From: Membranihabitans maritimus
Lineage (GTDB): Bacteria > Bacteroidota > Bacteroidia > Chitinophagales > Saprospiraceae
Direction of reading: 5' to 3'
Length of the DNA stretch: 64,000 nucleotides
Assembly (NCBI RefSeq): GCF_021729145.1
Contig: NZ_JAJSLW010000001.1
Span: 62,001-126,000, forward strand
Shown piece after piece: positions 38,131-47,559 of the stretch. The stretch's first letter is position 1. The number at the start of each line of letters is the position of its first letter. The position numbers were made by a program, and so were the translations under genes. The notes under the pieces are model-generated. The model had not been told where the DNA came from. It saw only the letters and a list, made by a program, of their open reading frames with translations, and ran no database searches.

Positions 38131-38973
38131 TTATTCCATCTCTATTGTTGGCGCTCCTACCAAATACCCAAGGGAACCTAAAAATTTATCCATTTCCTTA
38201 ACTGTATCCAGATAATTCATTTGATGAGTGTAATTAAAAAATCCATGAGATTCATTTTTATAGAGAAACAGATCACATCTGCTACCTACTCGTTCCATAA
38301 TTGTTTTAAAATATTTCATTGTTTCCACCGGAATCAACTTATCATTCATACCAAAAAACACTATTGTAGGAGGTGCTCCTTTCCGGACATTGTGTAAAGG
38401 AGAAAAGTTTTTATAAAATTCACCTATTCGATCAAAACCATTTCCTCCGGGACCATTGTCTATAACGGGATTAAATAGGACCAATGCATTAGGAGTACAA
38501 CTTACCGACAAATCTTCGCCCTTTTCATTGTAATTTTCTATTAAAGCCGTGGCAGCAGCTAAATGCCCCCCAGCTGAACCTCCAGATGCTATTATGCGAT
38601 TTGAATCTACCTTATACTCATTTGCATTTTTTCGAATATAGCGAATAGCTGACTTGGCATCTTTTAATGATTCAAATGGAGTAGTCCCATGACGACTTTT
38701 CATCCTATAATCAGCCACAAAGCAAACAATCCCTCTTGATGAAAAATATTCAGCATGTGGGTGAAACTGTTTGGTACTACCTACCTTCCAACCACCACCA
38801 AAAAAAAATACCATCCCTGGATATGAATCACCATTTTCAAAATCATTCGGCAAGTAAATATTCATCGAAAGCACTATAGTATCAATCATTTTATAATTTC
38901 TCTGGAGATCCTGAGCGTTGGAAATAAAAATAGAACTTAAAAATAAGATCAGAAAGGAATTTAGCTCTCTCAT
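38131..38973 (-). CDS. Exported alpha/beta-hydrolase (esterase/lipase-like)
   Basis: 280 residues from the ATG at 38973, which gives a proper signal peptide (MRELNSFLILFLSSIF, ending SNAQ). A start at 39021 would bury it. Oxyanion segment VFFFGGGWKVG, nucleophile S133 in ASGGSAGGHLAAA, D211 in FGMNDKLIP and H243 in NESHGFF make a complete triad. Resembles acetyl-esterases that remove O-acetyl groups from plant or algal glycans. Likely acts in the periplasm on the locus C substrate. 133 bases downstream of the epimerase gene. Confidence 0.9.
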   Translation of the reverse strand: MRELNSFLILFLSSIFISNAQDLQRNYKMIDTIVLSMNIYLPNDFENGDSYPGMVFFFGGGWKVGSTKQFHPHAEYFSSRGIVCFVADYRMKSRHGTTPFESLKDAKSAIRYIRKNANEYKVDSNRIIASGGSAGGHLAAATALIENYNEKGEDLSVSCTPNALVLFNPVIDNGPGGNGFDRIGEFYKNFSPLHNVRKGAPPTIVFFGMNDKLIPVETMKYFKTIMERVGSRCDLFLYKNESHGFFNYTHQMNYLDTVKEMDKFLGSLGYLVGAPTIEME

Positions 38974-39106
38974 GTTAACTTCAATTGTCTTTATATATAA
39001 AAAATTTATTATCATTTGCAATTCCCGTTGGTATTATAGATCATCATCAGACCAAGTGTACTACAGATAAGTTACGCATCCAATGTAAACCAATTAAGAA
39101 TCAAAG

Positions 39107-39991
39107 TCATCTCCAATATTCTCTGATTTTATTATTCAAAAATTGTACGCTTCGTTCTAGCTGATCCATGCCGTCCACACCGTCCTCAATACTGATCCAA
39201 CTGTCAAAACCCACTCGTTTTAATTCACTAAAAATGGCGTCGTAGTCATTCAATCCTTTTCCAATTTCACCATGGCTTAGCCTCTTGGCATACCCCAAAG
39301 CTCCGCCTTCTTCTTTTCTCAAATCTTCTAATGTTCCCTCTTTCAGATACCGGTCGCTGGCGTGCATGGTGACAACGCGATCAGAAACTCTTTTTAGTAG
39401 TTCCAATGGGTCTTCTGCAGCCAGATATGTATTACTGGGATCATAGTTTACTCCAAAATTTGGATGGTGAATCCGGTCTACAAGGGGACAGAATATCTCC
39501 ATTTTTTGAGCAAATTCCGGGTATTCCCAAAAATCATCTTTATAGTGATTTTCGATTATTAGAGTTATCCCTCTCTCTTCTGCATAAGGGAGGCAAGCTT
39601 CTATGGATTCTACCGCATAATTAATACCTTCTTCTATCGAGAGTTCGGGGCGTTTTTGCCCGGAAAGAACCCTACAATATGAACCTCCCAGTTCGTGCGT
39701 CATTTCGATCCAGAATTTTTGTTTTTCTATTTCTTTCGCTCGGAATTCGGGATCCGGATGGGTGAAATCCGGAGAGCAACACATCATTGGTATTTCTTTT
39801 CCATGGCCTTCTACCTGTTTGCGAAATTCACTCCAGTTTGACCGGTCCTGCATTTCGATAAATCCAGAGTACCACTCTAATCCGTCAATATCTAATTGAA
39901 CAGCTAATTCGATCCATTCGGACAATTTCATAGAACCATCTTTGCAAAGGGCCTGCATAAAGGCTTTGGGAAATGCAGCTAATTTCGGCAT
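39107..39991 (-). CDS. TIM-barrel sugar isomerase/epimerase (AP_endonuc_2 fold)
   Basis: 294 residues, no signal, cytoplasmic. The four metal ligands of this superfamily are visible: E147 (LIIENHY), D184 (VNYDPSN), H210 (VTMHASD) and E269 (ISIEDG). This is the arrangement of tagatose/psicose 3-epimerases, hydroxypyruvate isomerase and 3-keto-sugar processing enzymes. Substrate unknown. It follows the SDR gene by 109 bases in the catabolic run, so it probably works on an imported, oxidised sugar. Confidence 0.92.
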   Translation of the reverse strand: MPKLAAFPKAFMQALCKDGSMKLSEWIELAVQLDIDGLEWYSGFIEMQDRSNWSEFRKQVEGHGKEIPMMCCSPDFTHPDPEFRAKEIEKQKFWIEMTHELGGSYCRVLSGQKRPELSIEEGINYAVESIEACLPYAEERGITLIIENHYKDDFWEYPEFAQKMEIFCPLVDRIHHPNFGVNYDPSNTYLAAEDPLELLKRVSDRVVTMHASDRYLKEGTLEDLRKEEGGALGYAKRLSHGEIGKGLNDYDAIFSELKRVGFDSWISIEDGVDGMDQLERSVQFLNNKIREYWR

Positions 39992-40100
39992 AATCGTTTA
40001 ATTTTCAATATCCAAATGACAAATAAATTCTAATTAATCAAGACACCATTGACAATTTCTGTGCTCTTGTTCTCGTGTTTATCATTTAAAATTTATTTGA

Positions 40101-40922
40101 TTATGTTTTCGGGGATTCATCATTTCCTCTAGCGGGTATTGTAACTTCATCCTTGGGGGCATTCCTACCCAATAGTGGATACTGTTCCAGTTCAACGGTT
40201 TGTCCGGTTATCGGCCCACTTTCTTCAGATAGCCAGTAAATGACTGCAGCTGCTATCTCTTTTGACCAAATAATACGACCAGAAGGAGCAAACTCTTTTG
40301 GAAGATATGTATACCAATCGTACGGCAGATTTTGACTTCTCTTTCTCTCAATCTCCTTTTCAGTAAGTACCCAACCGGGGTTTATTTGATTGACTCGAAC
40401 ACCTGCCTCTCTAAATAAGGCATCACCTAAATTTCGTGTCATTGTCATCATAGCACCTTTACTCATGCTATAAGCTAATAAATTAGGTTCTCCACTCCAG
40501 GCATTTACAGATCCAATATTGAGAACACTTCCTTTTGATTCTGTCAAATGTGGTAAAGCTGATTTTATCAAAAGGTAAGGTGCGAAAGTATTTACAGAAA
40601 ATACGTCCTCTAATAATTTTAAATCTGTATTGTGTATATCAGACGCAGGTACCCAGGCAGCATTGTTGACGATGGCATCCAACGTGCCATAGGAATTTAT
40701 AGCAGCATTGACAAGCCTTTCAGCTGATAATGGGTCTGTTAAATCATCCAGGTGTAATATTCCATTTTCTTCACCGATTTCCTTTATAACATTTTCGCCG
40801 GCTTTTTTTTCACGCCCGTGAACTATGACCTTTGCACCTTCGGTAACACAACGCTGGGCAATGGCCTTGCCAATCCCTGTCGTACTTCCGGTAATAATTA
40901 TTACTTTGTTTTTTAATCGCAT
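40101..40922 (-). CDS. Short-chain dehydrogenase/reductase
   Basis: 273 residues, cytoplasmic. Classical SDR signs: TGSTTGIGKAIA (residues 11-22), NNAAW, catalytic S138 (NIGSVNAWS), Y151 and K155 (AYSMSKGAM), then INPGWVLTE. HGRE after the second strand suggests NADP use. Probably oxidises or reduces a sugar, aldose or keto-acid in the locus C pathway. Two bases from the zinc dehydrogenase gene, so both oxidoreductases are made together. Confidence 0.94.
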   Translation of the reverse strand: MRLKNKVIIITGSTTGIGKAIAQRCVTEGAKVIVHGREKKAGENVIKEIGEENGILHLDDLTDPLSAERLVNAAINSYGTLDAIVNNAAWVPASDIHNTDLKLLEDVFSVNTFAPYLLIKSALPHLTESKGSVLNIGSVNAWSGEPNLLAYSMSKGAMMTMTRNLGDALFREAGVRVNQINPGWVLTEKEIERKRSQNLPYDWYTYLPKEFAPSGRIIWSKEIAAAVIYWLSEESGPITGQTVELEQYPLLGRNAPKDEVTIPARGNDESPKT

Positions 40923-40924
40923 AC

Positions 40925-41953
40925 TTAAACGGGTTTTAATATACTTTTTACTACTTCTCCTTTGTGCATTTTTTCAAAAGCTTCGTGCCAATCTTCGATA
41001 CCCCAGACTCCTCCAATTATAGGTTTTACATTCAGGGCTCCACTTGTAAGCAAAGCAATTACACGTTCCCAAATCGGCCAGTTGTGACTAAAACTCCCCT
41101 GCAAAGTAGCATTTTTTTGGACCAGCGGATCCAGAGAAAATCCCAACGGATCTTTTCCCCAACCAACTTTGGAAATATGACCATTAGGTCGGACGAGATT
41201 AATGGCATTTTTAAGGGTGATACTTACTCCTGCTGCATCAATTACCATATCTGCTCCCAATCCATCTCTCTCAAAAGCCCATGGGGTAGCGTCTTTTATA
41301 ATTGGAGTACATCCATAGTTTTCTTCTGCTATTTTCAATCTTCCCTTGTCTGCCTCCAGTCCGACAATCGCTACTTCGGCTCCGCATAACCGGGCCATTG
41401 CAGCACACAGAATACCTATAGTACCTGGTCCGAGAACGACTACCCTGTCGCCGGGTTTGATATTTCCATTTCCAACAACAGCATTAAATGCTACACAACA
41501 AGGTTCAGTGAGGCAAGCTTGTTCGAATGACAAAGAATTTGGTACATTGTGCAGGCACCTAGCGGGTACTTTTACATATCGAGTCATGGCTCCATTGACA
41601 CCATAACCAAACCCTTTACGGGTTGGGTCCAAATTATATAATCCTTGTTTGGTCATAGGGTTTTCTTTGTCAATAACCGCTGCAGTTTCACTAACTACAC
41701 GATCACCCTCTTTCCATCCTTTTACATTTTTACCTAAAGCAGCGATATGACCTCCAAATTCATGTCCTAAAACAACAGGATAATTTACGGGCCAACTGTG
41801 GTCTGCTGTCCATTGGTGAAGGTCACTTCCACATACCCCTACATTGGCTACTTCCAACAAAACATCCTCATTCCCTATTTCAGGTCGGGGAATTTCTCGT
41901 ATCTCTACAGATCCTTTTTCAGGTGCAAAATTTACTACGGCAGCTGAATTCAT
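40925..41953 (-). CDS. Zinc-type medium-chain dehydrogenase lacking structural zinc site
   Basis: 342 residues, cytoplasmic. Catalytic zinc residues C41 (GVCGSDLH) and H64-E65 (VLGHEFGG), Rossmann segment VVVLGPGTIGILCAAMA. The four structural-zinc cysteines of most MDR enzymes are missing; the stretch reads SETAAVIDKENPMTKQGLYN. Closest in layout to dehydrogenases of sugar acids and polyols. It lies between the HPS/KGPDC-like gene (25 bases) and the SDR gene (2 bases). In combination it could make the keto-sugar that the next enzyme cleaves or decarboxylates. Confidence 0.92.
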   Translation of the reverse strand: MNSAAVVNFAPEKGSVEIREIPRPEIGNEDVLLEVANVGVCGSDLHQWTADHSWPVNYPVVLGHEFGGHIAALGKNVKGWKEGDRVVSETAAVIDKENPMTKQGLYNLDPTRKGFGYGVNGAMTRYVKVPARCLHNVPNSLSFEQACLTEPCCVAFNAVVGNGNIKPGDRVVVLGPGTIGILCAAMARLCGAEVAIVGLEADKGRLKIAEENYGCTPIIKDATPWAFERDGLGADMVIDAAGVSITLKNAINLVRPNGHISKVGWGKDPLGFSLDPLVQKNATLQGSFSHNWPIWERVIALLTSGALNVKPIIGGVWGIEDWHEAFEKMHKGEVVKSILKPV

Positions 41954-41978
41954 ATATTCTAGTTTTTAATTTTCTGGT

Positions 41979-42677
41979 TTATATTTTGACATCCCCGTAG
42001 GCATGTACTTTTTCGCATATTAATCGAAGCGATCCCTCCAGGTCTCCATCTGCTGTTTTGAATGCGTCTGCGTCTATTGTCAACGGTGCACCCAATACTA
42101 CTAAAGGCGCTCCATATTCCGGACATTGAATAGCTTGCTCAAGAGAAAGACCTCCAACAGCCTGAACTGGGACATTTACGGCCTTCACTACTTCTTTTAA
42201 TTGATCAAGAGGACTTGGCATTCTGTTCCCGGCAGCAGCGATTCCTCTTCTTTCATCATAACCTATATGGTGAATTACGTAATCACACCCTAAATCTTCT
42301 AACCTTTTTGCACCCGCTACCATATCAGGACAACCAAGGTTATCTCCCATTACCTTTGCGCCAAAATCCTTACCTGCCTGAACAACACATTTGATAGTTT
42401 CTTCATGAGCCCTGGCCATAACCACTACATGAGTAGCGCCTGCTTTTGCCATCATTTCTGCTTCCAGGTATCCTCCATCCATTGTCTTTAAATCTGCCAC
42501 AATAGGAGTGTCCGGGAATGCTTCTCTCATTTTCCGCACCCCGTGGAGTCCTTCCGCAAGAATGAGAGGTGTACCTACTTCCAGCCAGTCTACACCAGCT
42601 TTCATTGCAATTTCTGCTGTTTTCAGGGCTTCATCTATATTGGTCAGGTCAAGTGAAATTTGAACAATTGGTTTCAT
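41979..42677 (-). CDS. HPS/KGPDC-like TIM barrel (OMP decarboxylase superfamily)
   Basis: 232 residues, cytoplasmic. Active-site set: D10 (ISLDL), E33 (WLEVGTP), D62-x-K64-xx-D67 (ADLKTMD) and H136 (VIHHIGYDERRG). This is the pattern shared by 3-hexulose-6-phosphate synthase and 3-keto-L-gulonate-6-phosphate decarboxylase. The phosphate loop reads VLGAPLT, so the Arg of UlaD-type decarboxylases is absent; HPS enzymes may also lack it, so this alone does not prove an unphosphorylated substrate. R139 of UlaD is also not kept. Start touches the AGE stop. Either aldolase or decarboxylase is possible. Confidence 0.88.
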   Translation of the reverse strand: MKPIVQISLDLTNIDEALKTAEIAMKAGVDWLEVGTPLILAEGLHGVRKMREAFPDTPIVADLKTMDGGYLEAEMMAKAGATHVVVMARAHEETIKCVVQAGKDFGAKVMGDNLGCPDMVAGAKRLEDLGCDYVIHHIGYDERRGIAAAGNRMPSPLDQLKEVVKAVNVPVQAVGGLSLEQAIQCPEYGAPLVVLGAPLTIDADAFKTADGDLEGSLRLICEKVHAYGDVKI

Positions 42678-43948
42678 TACAATACTTTTAAAATTTTATT
42701 TATCCGATTGATACATTGTATCATAGATCTGACAGTATGGTAATTTATTTTCCAGGAATGTCCCATATGCCTCCATATTGGCTCACCTCCCCTTGTTAGT
42801 AAAGGATACCATTCACCTACATTATGATTAATAACTCTGTCAAATACAAATCGATGTACATTTTTGTAAGCATCCCAATATTTATCTTCATGATAGATAA
42901 TGAATCCATCCAACAAAGCAATTAAAACCTCTGCCTGCTGCCAAAACTCTTTTTCTCTATCATATACCCCCCCAGAATGAGGGCCTTCTACATATACCCC
43001 CCCATTCTTTATATCAATTCCATTCTCCACTGTATGGTCTAAAATAGTTCTTAATGTCTCTTTGTATTGATCTAAATCAACCTCTAAAATTTCCAAAGCA
43101 TGTATCAATAACCATGCAAATTCCGCATTGTGTCCAAAACAAGTATTATCTGTTGCATTTCCTTTCTCCCCATCTTCCGAAAACCTGTCCCACCCCCAAA
43201 TTATGTCAAACTTAATTTGAGGGGCTACCGACCAATCTTTATAGAATTGTGGTATTCCCGTTTTATAAACAGGATGGATCATTCGATCTTTTAACAACTG
43301 AATGCATTCAATTAATTTTCTGCGATGTACCTCTTCTCCCGTACTTTCATATAAATTAGTAAAGGCTTCCATTAGGTGCATATGTACATCCAATGTTTTA
43401 CGATCACCGCCCTGATTTCCCGGTCCACACAAAGTCCAATCCCTGTTAAACATTTCCCAATAACCTCCATAAAATGTGTCTGAACAATACTTCTGTAGAA
43501 GATCAAATACCTTTTTTGCATATTGTGTACCTATGGGATCATGAGTTGCAAGAGAATATTCAGTCAAAGCATATATAGCAAAACTATGGCCATAGATTAT
43601 CTTTTTATTGTTTACCACTTTTCCTTTCCGGTTAACCATCCAATAAAACCCACCTTCCTGTTCATCCCACATCTTGCTAACCATAAAATCAATCCCATGT
43701 CTAACTAATTGATCAATATTTCCTTTGTCATACCCCGAACGAAGTGCTGAAGATAATGTATAGAGGCAACGCGTTTGTGCAATTAATGATTTTTCATCCT
43801 CTCCGGTATCTTCACCATTTTCATCAAAGTGCGTATTATACCCACCATTCTCTTTATCGATAATACGGTCCGTCCAGAAAGGAAGAAGCTCGTCATACAA
43901 ATGATTTTCTATCTCTGTCTTATACTTAATTACTTCTTGCATATCCAT
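42677..43948 (-). CDS. AGE-family sugar 2-epimerase/isomerase
   Basis: 423 residues, cytoplasmic alpha/alpha-barrel. Family marks: LYTLSSALRSG, EEGGFYWMVNRKGKV, KIIYGHSFAIYALTEY, CFGHNAEFAWLLIHALE, EFWQQAEVLIALLDG and GHSWKINYHTVRSM with the conserved His residues. Members are N-acylglucosamine 2-epimerase, cellobiose 2-epimerase and mannose isomerase. Beside a GH92-like gene and a sugar permease, mannose (or a mannose derivative) isomerase is the best guess, but this is inference. Its first 23 bases overlap the MFS gene; a start at Met3 (43942) is possible. Confidence 0.93.
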   Translation of the reverse strand: MDMQEVIKYKTEIENHLYDELLPFWTDRIIDKENGGYNTHFDENGEDTGEDEKSLIAQTRCLYTLSSALRSGYDKGNIDQLVRHGIDFMVSKMWDEQEGGFYWMVNRKGKVVNNKKIIYGHSFAIYALTEYSLATHDPIGTQYAKKVFDLLQKYCSDTFYGGYWEMFNRDWTLCGPGNQGGDRKTLDVHMHLMEAFTNLYESTGEEVHRRKLIECIQLLKDRMIHPVYKTGIPQFYKDWSVAPQIKFDIIWGWDRFSEDGEKGNATDNTCFGHNAEFAWLLIHALEILEVDLDQYKETLRTILDHTVENGIDIKNGGVYVEGPHSGGVYDREKEFWQQAEVLIALLDGFIIYHEDKYWDAYKNVHRFVFDRVINHNVGEWYPLLTRGGEPIWRHMGHSWKINYHTVRSMIQCINRINKILKVL

Positions 43949-45104
43949 ACTTGTATTTTTTTAAAGAGTAAATTCCTAACCCAACCAAATAAGTCATGGC
44001 TACTATTAGAACAATTAAACTTTCCTTTACTCCAATGTTAGTGCTAATTTGCCCCATTATAGGCGGTAAAACCGCACCCCCGGAAATAGCCATAATCATT
44101 AGGCCTGAAATTTCATTTGACCGTTTGGGCAAATGTTCAATAGCTAGAGAAAAAATTAAAGGAAACAGATTGCCAGAACCAAGTCCTACCATAAATATTG
44201 CAACCTGAGTCATGATTAGAGTAGGAGCCATCATTATACTTACAAGGCTTGTCAATGCAATTATTGAAGTTATTAGCAAAAAAAATTGGGAAGAAACCCA
44301 ATTTAATATTACAGCACCCAACAACCGGCCTATCATTAAAGCTAAAAAATAAAGGCTAATTCCTAATGAAGCATTTTCCAAGCTAAGCTCAAACCGATTC
44401 ATTAAAAAATTGGCTATATTTGAGTTCATCCCTACATCAGCTCCTACCAACATAAATATGCCCAAAACGAGTGCCAAAATAAATCTGTTTTTGAGCAAAG
44501 AAAAACAACTACTAAAAGTTGCTGGTTCCTCTTTCGATTTCATCTCAGGTATCCTCGTTGAATAAAGCCATATAGCTGATAAAAATGAAGTAATGGAATA
44601 TATTGCGAAAACCAGTTTCCAATCTCCAAACTGAATAGCCACAAAGGTTGTTATAATAGGCCCTAACAAAGAAATACTTGCTTTCAAAAATTGAGAAAAG
44701 CTCATGTAACTTGAATATTTTTCCTTAGGGGATACATCATAAAGCAATGGATTGGCAGATACATGCACTATAGTATTCCCGATCCCAAGAAATACAAAAG
44801 CTATCATTATCAAAGGAAAGGAATAATAAATAACAGGGATTAGCATCCCCAGTCCGGTAATAAATATACCAAAATTAAGCATTCTCTTCTTTCCTAACCT
44901 ATCCTGAAGAATTCCCGCAGGAACTGCTAATACAAAAAACCAGAACAAAGCCATTGAGGGAACCAATTGTGCGATATCATCTGTAAGATTAAAATCTTGT
45001 TTAATAAAACCCGTAGCCACACCTACAATATCATCAAAACCCAAAATAACGAACGAAGTAAATACAGGAAGGGACTTTGAAAGCAAAAATTTAGATTTTT
45101 TCAT
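43926..45104 (-). CDS. MFS sugar transporter (FucP-like)
   Basis: 392 residues with about 12 hydrophobic segments. LVPSMALFWFFVLAVPAG, DRLGKKRMLNFG (loop 2-3 motif), and GLGSGNLFPLIFSLAIEHLP in the C-terminal half resemble proton-coupled FucP/GlcP carriers. It should import the monosaccharide produced by the periplasmic enzymes of locus C. The stop lies inside the AGE gene, so transporter and isomerase are translationally linked. It starts a new gene group 122 bases after the GH92-like gene, and may have its own promoter. Confidence 0.93.
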   Translation of the reverse strand: MKKSKFLLSKSLPVFTSFVILGFDDIVGVATGFIKQDFNLTDDIAQLVPSMALFWFFVLAVPAGILQDRLGKKRMLNFGIFITGLGMLIPVIYYSFPLIMIAFVFLGIGNTIVHVSANPLLYDVSPKEKYSSYMSFSQFLKASISLLGPIITTFVAIQFGDWKLVFAIYSITSFLSAIWLYSTRIPEMKSKEEPATFSSCFSLLKNRFILALVLGIFMLVGADVGMNSNIANFLMNRFELSLENASLGISLYFLALMIGRLLGAVILNWVSSQFFLLITSIIALTSLVSIMMAPTLIMTQVAIFMVGLGSGNLFPLIFSLAIEHLPKRSNEISGLMIMAISGGAVLPPIMGQISTNIGVKESLIVLIVAMTYLVGLGIYSLKKYKYGYARSN

Positions 45105-45226
45105 TTGAAAATTTTACAAAAATTTATACAGCACTAACACTGATGATTCGTAAACATTAATTTTCTTAAAACATACAAAAGACACTGTCATATTAAATGG
45201 GTAATTTAAATGTTACAATTCCCCAT

Positions 45227-47545
45227 TTATTCAACACCCCATTCTTTATTGGGTTCTTTGCCCAAAGTAATTTTAAGACGACCTCCTTTACTAAATTCCT
45301 TATGCGTAAACCAAAATTTATTTAGCGCATCACCATTTAACTCGGCATTTTGTATATAAATATTTTCAGGACTATTATTCTCTGTTTCAATAACAAATGA
45401 ATCTCCATCATAATAATTGCTATCCAGATGTATGGTTATTTTATCAAAAATAGGACTTGTTATTTCGTACTTAGGATTTACATTGGCCCCTCCTTCTATA
45501 TCGAATAAACCAATTGCCATTAATACACCTAAGCCACCCATTAATCCCTGGTCTTCATCACCCTTATACCCCCCATACGGAGAAACGTCACTATATTCTT
45601 CCTTAATCTTACGCACCCAATATTGAGTTAACCAGGGTGATCCCGCATGATTAAACATGTGTGCCATGGCTGTTCCCGGTTGATTGCAGTAATCCGTCCA
45701 ATTTGCATCTATTCTTTTATTCTTAATTCTACAAAATCCTGAAGGTTCGGAAATTCTAAATTGACTATCAAGCCTTTCTACAAATTCTTCCGTCCCTCCA
45801 AATAATTCAATTAACCCAAGTATATCGTGAGGAACATAATAAGAATAAATAGCAGAATTACTTTCACAAAATCCATGCAGATTCAAGGGATCAAAATCTA
45901 CAATCCAATTACCACTCGTGTCTTTGGGATGTATATAGCCGGTAATTGGATTCCATAGATTCTTATAATTTTGAGATCGTCGTTTTAAATTCAAGTAATC
46001 CTCCTTTTCCCCAATTCCTAATGCCATTTGTGAAAGGCACCAATCCTGATAAGCATACTCCAATGTCATGGATGCATTTGCATGGGTATGAAAACCATTA
46101 AGGTTAGATCTCCCATCCGGTACATACCCCTTTTCTATATACAAAGACATCCCTCCTCCTGAGGGATTCTGCCCAAATTCATATCCCGCACGACTTCTGA
46201 TACCTCCCGGAAATGCATTTTTCTTCAGTCCTTCGTAGGCCAAATCAATATCGTAATTACGAATCCCCTTATTATAGGCTGCTGCAAAAAAGGAAGAGGC
46301 CGGATCTCCGATCATAACATAGGAATAATTTCCCCCCGTAGATCCGCGTGGTATCGTTCCTCCATTTTTATAGATATCGACCATTGTATTACAAAACGCA
46401 TCCATAACCTTCGGATAAGCCATTGACCATAGTATATTAAGCGACCAATGACTCCCCCACCAGGCATCAAAATTATGGTGAGGAAATTTAGGTTTTCCTT
46501 CTTTATTCAAATCTACCTGTCTTATTATCGGGTAGTCTCCTCTGCGATCCATATATTTTCCATTCACATCACTAACGATTCGGCGACCTAATAATGCATG
46601 CCATAAATCCGTATAAAATTTAACCTTTTGTTCTTTCGAGCCCCCTTCTATTTCAATCCGGCTTAACCAAGCGTTCCATTCATCGTAAGAATTTTGTTGG
46701 GCTTCCTCAAAATCCCAATGGTCTAATTCAGATTCAAGATTTAGTTTGGCCTGTTCAACACTCACATAAGATATTCCTACTTTCAGCAACACTTCCTCCT
46801 TTTCTTCAGTTGAAAATTTTATAGCTAACCCAGAATTAGCTCCAGCCACTCTTTCAATAGGTCCATTCTTTACAATCTCTCCATCTTTCCATGTTATTAT
46901 CCTTTCAAAAGGTTTATTAAGTCTAGCGTAAAAATAAACCGGTGTCTCTTTTGGACGGCGTCTTATACCTTCCATAATTTCATACCCGGCAATATCTGTT
47001 TCATTAACTTTCCATGCTTCAGAATAAATAGTAGCCCCATGACCGACCTGGGCACCTCCATCAAATAAAATATAGCTGTTTTGGTTTTTTGGGAAAGTGT
47101 ATTTATGGAAACCTACACGAGTAGTAGAAGTTAATTCAGCCTGAATTCCGTAATCATCCAATTGAACTTTATGATAGCCCGGTTTAACAATTTCATTTTC
47201 ATGTGTAAATCTGGATTTATAGACTTCTCCTCCCTTGTGCCCTTGAAACTTTCCAACAGTCGGCATAACAGCAATACCTCCCATTTCCCAGGCATGAATA
47301 TGACTAAAGCATTGGATATGTTCACTATCATAAAGATATCCTGCCCCCCAATCCCCTTCAGGATTAGTATCCGGGCTTAAATTAACCATACCAAAAGGCC
47401 GGCATGCTGAACTAAAAAAGAACCATCTTGCTCTTGGGGCTCCAGTATCAATGTAGGGATCGACCAAATTTACCGGACGAATATCTTGTGACCAAATTTC
47501 AGTAATTGTCAAAAGAAATAAAAGAAACAGTAAATTATATTTCAT
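45227..47545 (-). CDS. GH92-like exo-alpha-mannosidase relative with Gln at acid position
   Basis: 772 residues, signal peptide about 1-19. GH92 marks: VDPYIDTG, GMVNLSPDTN, HIQCFSHIHAWEMGG, EYAYQDWCLSQMA, FNHAGSPWLTQ and the base region GDEDQG (D663, D665). The general-acid motif, NEP in typical GH92 enzymes, reads CNQP, so Gln622 replaces the acid Glu. The usual WDTFR segment is also altered (FDAWWGSHW). From memory, a GH92 phosphomannosidase has Gln here because a phosphate leaving group needs no protonation. This protein may likewise cut a linkage with a good leaving group, or be a divergent family. Follows a sulfatase by 14 bases. Confidence 0.85.
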   Translation of the reverse strand: MKYNLLFLLFLLTITEIWSQDIRPVNLVDPYIDTGAPRARWFFFSSACRPFGMVNLSPDTNPEGDWGAGYLYDSEHIQCFSHIHAWEMGGIAVMPTVGKFQGHKGGEVYKSRFTHENEIVKPGYHKVQLDDYGIQAELTSTTRVGFHKYTFPKNQNSYILFDGGAQVGHGATIYSEAWKVNETDIAGYEIMEGIRRRPKETPVYFYARLNKPFERIITWKDGEIVKNGPIERVAGANSGLAIKFSTEEKEEVLLKVGISYVSVEQAKLNLESELDHWDFEEAQQNSYDEWNAWLSRIEIEGGSKEQKVKFYTDLWHALLGRRIVSDVNGKYMDRRGDYPIIRQVDLNKEGKPKFPHHNFDAWWGSHWSLNILWSMAYPKVMDAFCNTMVDIYKNGGTIPRGSTGGNYSYVMIGDPASSFFAAAYNKGIRNYDIDLAYEGLKKNAFPGGIRSRAGYEFGQNPSGGGMSLYIEKGYVPDGRSNLNGFHTHANASMTLEYAYQDWCLSQMALGIGEKEDYLNLKRRSQNYKNLWNPITGYIHPKDTSGNWIVDFDPLNLHGFCESNSAIYSYYVPHDILGLIELFGGTEEFVERLDSQFRISEPSGFCRIKNKRIDANWTDYCNQPGTAMAHMFNHAGSPWLTQYWVRKIKEEYSDVSPYGGYKGDEDQGLMGGLGVLMAIGLFDIEGGANVNPKYEITSPIFDKITIHLDSNYYDGDSFVIETENNSPENIYIQNAELNGDALNKFWFTHKEFSKGGRLKITLGKEPNKEWGVE

Positions 47546-47559
47546 TAAATTATATTTTT

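Noticed and set aside
41979-42677. Claim that the missing phosphate-loop Arg proves an unphosphorylated substrate
   Set aside because: Some 3-hexulose-6-phosphate synthases, as I recall them, also lack this Arg and bind phosphate through the backbone, so the residue is not decisive.
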